A stretch of 64,000 nucleotides of DNA, from NCBI GenBank assembly GCA_965230065.1, contig OZ245942.1:1488001-1552000 (forward strand), in the 5' to 3' direction. The position numbers were made by a program, and so were the translations under genes. The notes under the pieces were generated by a model. It was not told the origin of the DNA and did not search any database. It was given only the letters and a program-made list of their open reading frames with translations. This DNA is from G965230065 sp965230065 (GTDB lineage: Bacteria; Bacteroidota; Bacteroidia; Cytophagales; Cyclobacteriaceae). Below, piece by piece: positions 58,990 to 64,000 of the stretch (positions within the stretch are counted from its first letter, which is position 1; each line of letters begins with the position of its first letter).

Positions 58990-60015
58990 TTAAAAAACAG
59001 TAGCCTGCTTTCCTTCTATATTGAATTGAAACCCGGCGGTATACCCTATTCCTTTCAGCACATTTTCGAGTGATTCATTCTGGTATTCGCCACTGTATAT
59101 CTGATTGATATGTTGATTACCCTTTATGATAATCTCAACGCCATACCAGGCTTCCAGGCGTTCAAATACTTTTGTAAGTTCTTCCTCCTTAAAATACAAA
59201 ACCCCATCGTACCAACCGGTCTCTTGTTTTATATCAAAAGGTTTTGTTTCCATTACTTCACTTTCATTGTCGTACACTGCCATCATAGAAGGTTCAATAA
59301 AATATTCTTCGTTTTGGCTATTACTAACTTTTACCAATCCGCTGATGACAGCTACTTTAACCTGGTTTTCATTATTGTACGCCCGTACATTGAACTCAGT
59401 GCCCAACACAGAGGTTTGTACATTTTGAGAATGGATAATAAATGTTCTGCTCGAATCTTTTATGACATCGAAAAAACCTTCACCAATTAAAAAAACCTCA
59501 CGTTTTTCATCATCAAACTGGGAGGGATACTGAAGCGTACTCCCCGCATTTAACTTTACTGAAGAACCATCTGGTAACAGGAAAGTAGCTTTCACGCCCA
59601 GGGGTGTTTCCTTGGTTATATAGGTAATGACTGGCTCCGGTTGAATCTTCGAAGTTTTTTGATATTGATAGTATCCAAATGCAATGGCTAAAATTAAAAT
59701 ACATGCAGCTATAACCCTCCAGCTTTTTCTAACATGTCTCTCGATAGCGTAATGTTTTTTATTTTCAGCACTTCTTTGAAATCTAATAATATGCTCTAGC
59801 ATAGAGGTATACTGCTGTGAGTTTAGCTGATGCTGCTCCTGATAGTGAATTTCTTTGATAAGTTGTTGCGCCTTACTCACAACACTTACCTTCTCCGGAT
59901 GATTGGCCAACCAATTTTCCCAAAAATGAGACGTTTCGGTATTGGGATTCAGAACCCATTGCAAAAAGTATTCGTCTTTGAGAAAGTCTGATGTGTTATA
60001 GTTTTCGTATTTCAT
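58990..60015 (-). CDS. FecR-family anti-sigma factor (FecR2), without adjacent sigma gene
   Basis: A 341-residue protein with the FecR layout: a cytosolic part (residues 1-85), one membrane helix near 100-115 (VIAACILILAIAFGYY), a FecR domain around 140-225 (LPDGSSVKLNAGSTLQYPSQF, VFLIGEGFFDV) and a DUF4974 C-terminus (IYSGEYQNESLENVLKGIG). It is complete. Unlike FecR1 it does not lie between a sigma gene and susC: it is downstream of susD2, separated by 195 bases and a probable terminator, so it has its own promoter. Its cognate sigma factor is not in the window. It could regulate SusC2, if that has an STN domain beyond the right edge. Confidence 0.92.
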   Translation of the reverse strand: MKYENYNTSDFLKDEYFLQWVLNPNTETSHFWENWLANHPEKVSVVSKAQQLIKEIHYQEQHQLNSQQYTSMLEHIIRFQRSAENKKHYAIERHVRKSWRVIAACILILAIAFGYYQYQKTSKIQPEPVITYITKETPLGVKATFLLPDGSSVKLNAGSTLQYPSQFDDEKREVFLIGEGFFDVIKDSSRTFIIHSQNVQTSVLGTEFNVRAYNNENQVKVAVISGLVKVSNSQNEEYFIEPSMMAVYDNESEVMETKPFDIKQETGWYDGVLYFKEEELTKVFERLEAWYGVEIIIKGNQHINQIYSGEYQNESLENVLKGIGYTAGFQFNIEGKQATVF

Positions 60016-60136
60016 GAATTTTTTCAGTGAACTTTATCGTTTAAAGACATAAATTCTGGTTGTGCCCACACTTCCTTTAAATTAATGCTCAATAGTAAAC
60101 TTTTACTCTCCAGCAAAAAAATAAGATCATAATAAT

Positions 60137-60183
60137 AAAAAGGGTTTGCCTGTACTTTCAATGTCGAAAAACATGACAAACCT
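60137..60183 (-). terminator. Probable terminator after susD2
   Basis: On the minus strand GGTTTG pairs with CAAACC (60177-60182 and 60143-60148), enclosing a loop with TGTC/GACA, followed by CTTTTTATT. It lies 28 bases after the susD2 stop. Confidence 0.5.
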
Positions 60184-60210
60184 CTTTTTATATTTTAACT
60201 TTTGTTTTAA

Positions 60211-62043
60211 TTAATTATAGCCTGGGTTTTGGGCGATAGGCGGAAGTGCCCGGTCTATCTCATGTTGAGGAATAGGCCGGATATAATGTTTTTCTTCCAT
60301 TTTCCCCACCTGCGCAGTCCAGGGATTCATCAATGTAGTACGCTCGATGAGTTTCCCTGTACGCTTCAGATCAAACCAACGTACATATTCTCCCATCAAT
60401 TCCCTGGCACGTTCATCCAGGATCATGTCAATATCAATATTGCCCGGGGTTGCCCTGTACGAAACTGCATCCAGAGTTCCCAGTTCGGCAGGATTTGTGG
60501 CTTTCATCGGGTCAGCTCCCTGATTGGCACCCAAAGCACGGTCAACCACTGCATTGTAATACACATCAGCCCCACCCAAATTTCCATTGGAAGCTCCTTT
60601 CACGATCGCTTCAGCAGCGATTAAATAAGCTTCAGCAGAACGGAATAAGGCAAAGTCAAATGTGCCCTCCGAGTCAGAATAAGGAATACCCGGTTCCCAA
60701 AACTTCCACATGAGTGGGGTTTTAAACCTATCATGGTATGCACTTTCTTCAAGGATGCCTATTTCATCAGTGTTGATGACTGCATACGGCTTGGTACCGC
60801 CTACATCCATCCCTTTTTCTGAGGGATCAGCAGGATCATTCCAGGGTCTGAAATACAATACGGTATCGCCCTGGGCGATGTCAATCGTATTTTCATCTCC
60901 TGTTGGAGAAAAGCCGGTAACCTCCGAAAGGGCATACATGGCTTCTACAAAATTATGGTGATACCGGGTATCCAAATCCGGATCAAAAAGCCGATAGGTA
61001 GCTGGTGTGGTTATAAAACGCGGAAGATGCCTGTTGTAATCATTTGTTCTTCCTAACTCACCAGGAATATCCTCAGCACCTCCACCAAATATGGAATGCG
61101 CATCATTGCCCGGATAAGACTCAACACTGGGGTCTCCATTGTTGGTGAGCACGTTATCGCTGTATTGCACGGCAAAAACAATTTCATCATTTTCTGCATT
61201 TTGGGATGGGAAGGTTTCTTCCAGGGGATTTTCTGAGCGCAAAGGAAATAAATTCTTATACTCAGGTTCCAGCGGGTAAGCACTAATTACTTTATCGGCA
61301 TATTCTACAGCTTTGTCAAAGTCTGCTTCTGTTCCTCCCAGTGAATTGTTATAATTCCACCCACGGGTAAGATAAACCCGGGCTAGTAAAAACTGAGCTG
61401 CCCCCTTGGTAGCCCGCCCATATTCTGTTGCGCCTTTTTCAGGAAGTGCAGCCTCAGCTTCAGTAAGGTCACTGATTATTTGGGAATAAATTTCAGAAGC
61501 GGTCACTTTGGTTACTTCCCTGTTTGCAGAAGTTGACTCTGTAAGTGGCATGGGTACATCGCCCCATTGCTGTACCAGATAAAAATAGGAAAGAGCCCGC
61601 AAGAATTTGGCCTCACCTACGCGTATTGCCTTTAGTGCTTCGTCCATATCGGTAATATCAGCTTCCCTGCCAATGATGGTATTGGTTCTTCCGATTTCCC
61701 GGTAAAGTAAATCCCACAAGGCAGCTAATCCCCCTACGGAAGAGTTAAGCCTGATATCATAAGCATTGAGGGAACTGCCCTGAGATCCGCCACTTACTGC
61801 TTCAGACCAACCCAAAGTAGTAAACAGATCAGTTCCCTGCAGCACGAGGTCCCGGGTGCGGTGGATATCCCGTAACAACGTATAGGAGGAACGCACCAAA
61901 TCTTCATACCCTTTGGCGTCTACATAATAGCCGTCGGATGTCTGATTAGAAATAGAATCTTCTTCCAAAAAGTCTTCACACCCCGTGCCGATCAAAGTCA
62001 GCAGAAAAATGAAGAAAAACTTCCATATATTCATTATTTTCAT
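60211..62043 (-). CDS. SusD/RagB family glycan-binding lipoprotein (SusD2)
   Basis: A 610-residue lipoprotein. The signal peptide ends in IGTGC with C22, followed by EDFLEEDSIS, an acidic surface-export stretch. GYYVDAKGYEDLVRSSYTLLRD near 37-57 and AKFLRALSYFYLVQQWGDVPM near 146-167 are classical SusD segments, and the C-terminal FDLKRTGKLIERTTLMNP and NPGYN end are the family signature. It belongs to the large SusD/RagB group, different in sequence from SusD1. It follows SusC2 by 32 bases. Confidence 0.95.
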   Translation of the reverse strand: MKIMNIWKFFFIFLLTLIGTGCEDFLEEDSISNQTSDGYYVDAKGYEDLVRSSYTLLRDIHRTRDLVLQGTDLFTTLGWSEAVSGGSQGSSLNAYDIRLNSSVGGLAALWDLLYREIGRTNTIIGREADITDMDEALKAIRVGEAKFLRALSYFYLVQQWGDVPMPLTESTSANREVTKVTASEIYSQIISDLTEAEAALPEKGATEYGRATKGAAQFLLARVYLTRGWNYNNSLGGTEADFDKAVEYADKVISAYPLEPEYKNLFPLRSENPLEETFPSQNAENDEIVFAVQYSDNVLTNNGDPSVESYPGNDAHSIFGGGAEDIPGELGRTNDYNRHLPRFITTPATYRLFDPDLDTRYHHNFVEAMYALSEVTGFSPTGDENTIDIAQGDTVLYFRPWNDPADPSEKGMDVGGTKPYAVINTDEIGILEESAYHDRFKTPLMWKFWEPGIPYSDSEGTFDFALFRSAEAYLIAAEAIVKGASNGNLGGADVYYNAVVDRALGANQGADPMKATNPAELGTLDAVSYRATPGNIDIDMILDERARELMGEYVRWFDLKRTGKLIERTTLMNPWTAQVGKMEEKHYIRPIPQHEIDRALPPIAQNPGYN

Positions 62044-62075
62044 CTTTAATACATTTTAATGTTTTACTCAATATG

Positions 62076-64000
62076 TTAAAATGACAAATTGATGCCTATC
62101 AAATAAGTAGCTGAAGGCACATCATCGTTGTATGTACCTGAATTATACTCAGGATCCATGCCATCAAAATTGTGAAAAACAAATGGATTGATCACCTGGG
62201 CATAAGCTCTGAAATTAGTTAGCCCTAACTTACCCAGCATAGTATTTGACAAAGTATAACCTAAAGTGATATCAGAAATCCTAAGGAAGCTGGCATCCTG
62301 ATATTGAATAGCCGCACGATAGGGGTTGGCTACAGCCCCACTGTAATAATCATTGGTGGGGTTTTCAGAAGTCCAGTAATTCAGGTCAAGGGCATTGTAC
62401 CGGCCTCTCTGAATTTCACCCATGGTGCCACTTAACATGCTGTTCCTGTATTGTGCCCCCTGGCTGGCGTAAATTAAAAAAGACAAATCAAATTGGCTCA
62501 CAGTAAACCTATTCGTAATACCCATCAACCATTTGGGTTGTGTAGAACCCAATACTACCCTGTCTTCGTCACTGGTAAGCAACCCATCATCATTCTGATC
62601 TACTACTTTCACCGAACCAGGGACTTGTTCATAAACCTCAGCCTCATCTGCTTCATCCAATTGCCATATCCCATCAAATTCGTAGTCGTAATTGGCACCC
62701 AGGGGCTCTCCTACAAAAAGTTTATTGCCTACGTCTGCATCAATACCTCCGCCATATAGCTCAATAATCTCGTTTTTATTGGTGGAAAAATTCAGATTGG
62801 TAGTCCACTTAAAATTATTGTTTGTTATGTTCACTGTAGTGAGGGCCAGTTCAACTCCCTTGTTATTCACTTCTCCAATATTGCTGATTACTTCCCCAAA
62901 CCCTGTTGAAGTAGGAATTTTCTGGCTCAGTATCAAATCTACTGTCCTTCTGTTGTAAAGCTCTAAAGAGGCGAATATTCTGTTCTGGATAAAACCCATA
63001 TCCAATCCGATATTCAATTCCTGGCTCTTTTCCCATACCAAATCTTTGTTACCCAGGTTTCCGGGTGCAAACCCAAAGGCAGGTGATGCGGCAAAGTCAT
63101 ACCCAGTATTGATCAAGTTAGCCTGGGTACTATATGGTGCTACTGCACTGTTACCCACAAAACCATAACTCACCCTGATTTTTGCATCAGAAATGGCATT
63201 GATATTTTGGATAAACCCTTCATCACCCAGGCGCCAGGCAACGGCAGCAGAAGGGAAGAATGCCCATTTGTTGCCTTCACTGAGCTGAGAGGCCCCATCC
63301 CATCGTCCGGTGAGTGTCAGGAGATATTTATCTTTAAAGCCATACATCACCCTTCCCATGTAAGATAGCAAAGCCCGTTCGACAAGATTGGTATCAAACC
63401 CATCTATCGTAGATGAGGTGCCCATGGCATACCACAATGAATTGTAAGGAAGGTTATTGACCCGGCTGTCCATAGTTTCTCTTCTTTCCTGAAAAGCACT
63501 TTGTACACCGGTTACCGTAACATCATGTTCCCCCATTGTTTTGCTATAACTGATTATGTTATCCAATGTAAAATTAGAGAGCATGGTTGTGTTACGGTAT
63601 GCCATTGGATTTCGGGTTGTTTTTTGAGATTTTGTGAATGTACCTCTAAATTGGCCCCAACGCTCATTTAAAAAACTGGCTGAAAGGGATGATTTTATAG
63701 ATAACCCTTCTATGGGCGTTATTTCCACATATCCATTTCCGAAAAAGTTGTTCTTTCTGGTTTCATCCTGGAAATTGTCAGGGTGCGCCTCTACCAGGGG
63801 GTTGAGTACCTGCTTATCGTCAATACCCATCCAAACCGCATATCCGTTCCAGTCTAAGTCCTTGTTTTCATCCGGGTTTAAAATATCATCATAATAAATT
63901 ACGCCTGTGGGCCTTGCCCGGTATGCACTCCTCAGGGCTTCATTAGAGCCTAATTCTTGTTTGCTAAAACTATAGTTAGAAGTAAACCCTACCTTCACAA
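62076..64000 (-). CDS. SusC/RagA TonB-dependent transporter, partial (SusC2; N-terminus beyond right edge)
   Basis: At least 641 codons of the barrel region of a SusC protein. The frame is open through position 64000, so signal peptide, STN or carboxypeptidase-like domain and plug are missing. Typical SusC barrel segments are present, including LTGRWDGASQLSEGNKWAFFPS, SDAKIRVSYGFVGNSAVAPYS and ELNIGLDMGFIQNRIFASLELYNRRT. It ends ATYLIGINLSF, with the C-terminal phenylalanine of barrel proteins. It pairs with SusD2 downstream. It differs clearly from SusC1, so the locus probably imports two glycans or two products. Confidence 0.95.
   Translation of the reverse strand, partial: VKVGFTSNYSFSKQELGSNEALRSAYRARPTGVIYYDDILNPDENKDLDWNGYAVWMGIDDKQVLNPLVEAHPDNFQDETRKNNFFGNGYVEITPIEGLSIKSSLSASFLNERWGQFRGTFTKSQKTTRNPMAYRNTTMLSNFTLDNIISYSKTMGEHDVTVTGVQSAFQERRETMDSRVNNLPYNSLWYAMGTSSTIDGFDTNLVERALLSYMGRVMYGFKDKYLLTLTGRWDGASQLSEGNKWAFFPSAAVAWRLGDEGFIQNINAISDAKIRVSYGFVGNSAVAPYSTQANLINTGYDFAASPAFGFAPGNLGNKDLVWEKSQELNIGLDMGFIQNRIFASLELYNRRTVDLILSQKIPTSTGFGEVISNIGEVNNKGVELALTTVNITNNNFKWTTNLNFSTNKNEIIELYGGGIDADVGNKLFVGEPLGANYDYEFDGIWQLDEADEAEVYEQVPGSVKVVDQNDDGLLTSDEDRVVLGSTQPKWLMGITNRFTVSQFDLSFLIYASQGAQYRNSMLSGTMGEIQRGRYNALDLNYWTSENPTNDYYSGAVANPYRAAIQYQDASFLRISDITLGYTLSNTMLGKLGLTNFRAYAQVINPFVFHNFDGMDPEYNSGTYNDDVPSATYLIGINLSF

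Noticed and set aside
1..64000. CRISPR arrays, toxin-antitoxin or phage-defence genes
   Set aside because: No regularly spaced repeats with unique spacers and no defence families were seen; the heptad arrays have no spacers.

Overview
The window looks like a chromosomal segment of a Bacteroidota bacterium, most likely Cytophagales. The reasons are SusC/SusD outer-membrane pairs, an ECF sigma/FecR (anti-sigma) set, lipoproteins with a Ser/Glu-rich stretch after the lipobox cysteine, promoters with a TAnnTTTG -7 box and no consistent Shine-Dalgarno sequences. Exact genus cannot be read from the sequence. No rRNA, CRISPR array or prophage was seen; there is one tRNA and one insertion sequence.

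Positions 1-31,000 are a core-type region on both strands. It holds a trans-sulfuration enzyme, HAD phosphatase and nitroreductase; two short-chain dehydrogenases, one a DECR1-type 2,4-dienoyl-CoA reductase; a PspA/DUF4178/YjfI-like membrane-stress set; a NUDIX hydrolase; a fasciclin lipoprotein; rplS with a candidate leader RNA; and a run of PhoH, AlbA_2, MoxR-type AAA+ ATPase and VWA genes. Then come a retropepsin-like/PDZ protein, an OmpH/Skp chaperone, a quinone-oxidoreductase-type dehydrogenase, a pseudouridine synthase, and a sensor kinase + membrane polyferredoxin + FAD oxidoreductase operon. Two tandem DUF547 genes, 3-hydroxyanthranilate dioxygenase, a DnaJ/CbpA protein, a site-2 protease with CBS domains and a tRNA-Pro close this part. 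The gaps between these genes carry unusual repeats: period-7 (heptad) arrays that often form imperfect palindromes, and a 146-bp nested inverted repeat at 5426-5571.

Positions 31,100-64,000 are a polysaccharide-utilisation region. Everything except one IS982-type transposase is on the minus strand. In transcription order it contains SusC2 (cut by the right edge), SusD2, a FecR, a TPR-PhoD phosphoesterase, decayed beta-propeller genes, a DUF4962/heparinase II/III-type lyase, a GH92 glycosidase, a sulfatase, a DUF1961 protein, a CE6-like acetylesterase, a CE15-like glucuronoyl esterase, a decayed sulfatase, the IS, then ECF sigma, FecR, SusC1, SusD1, a Tat-signal DapA-family aldolase, an unrecognised membrane-anchored protein and two more sulfatases. 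The set points to a sulfated, acylated, uronic-acid-containing polysaccharide, possibly algal; mannose is suggested by GH92 and rhamnose by a GH78 remnant.

The strongest unexpected features are the amount of gene decay inside the utilisation locus (remnants of a sulfatase, a GH78 rhamnosidase and two propeller proteins, none of them annotatable as intact genes), the IS sitting against the probable promoter of the ECF sigma gene, the intergenic heptad repeats, the nested inverted-repeat element, and a 554-residue membrane-anchored protein in the PUL that may be an undescribed carbohydrate-active family.
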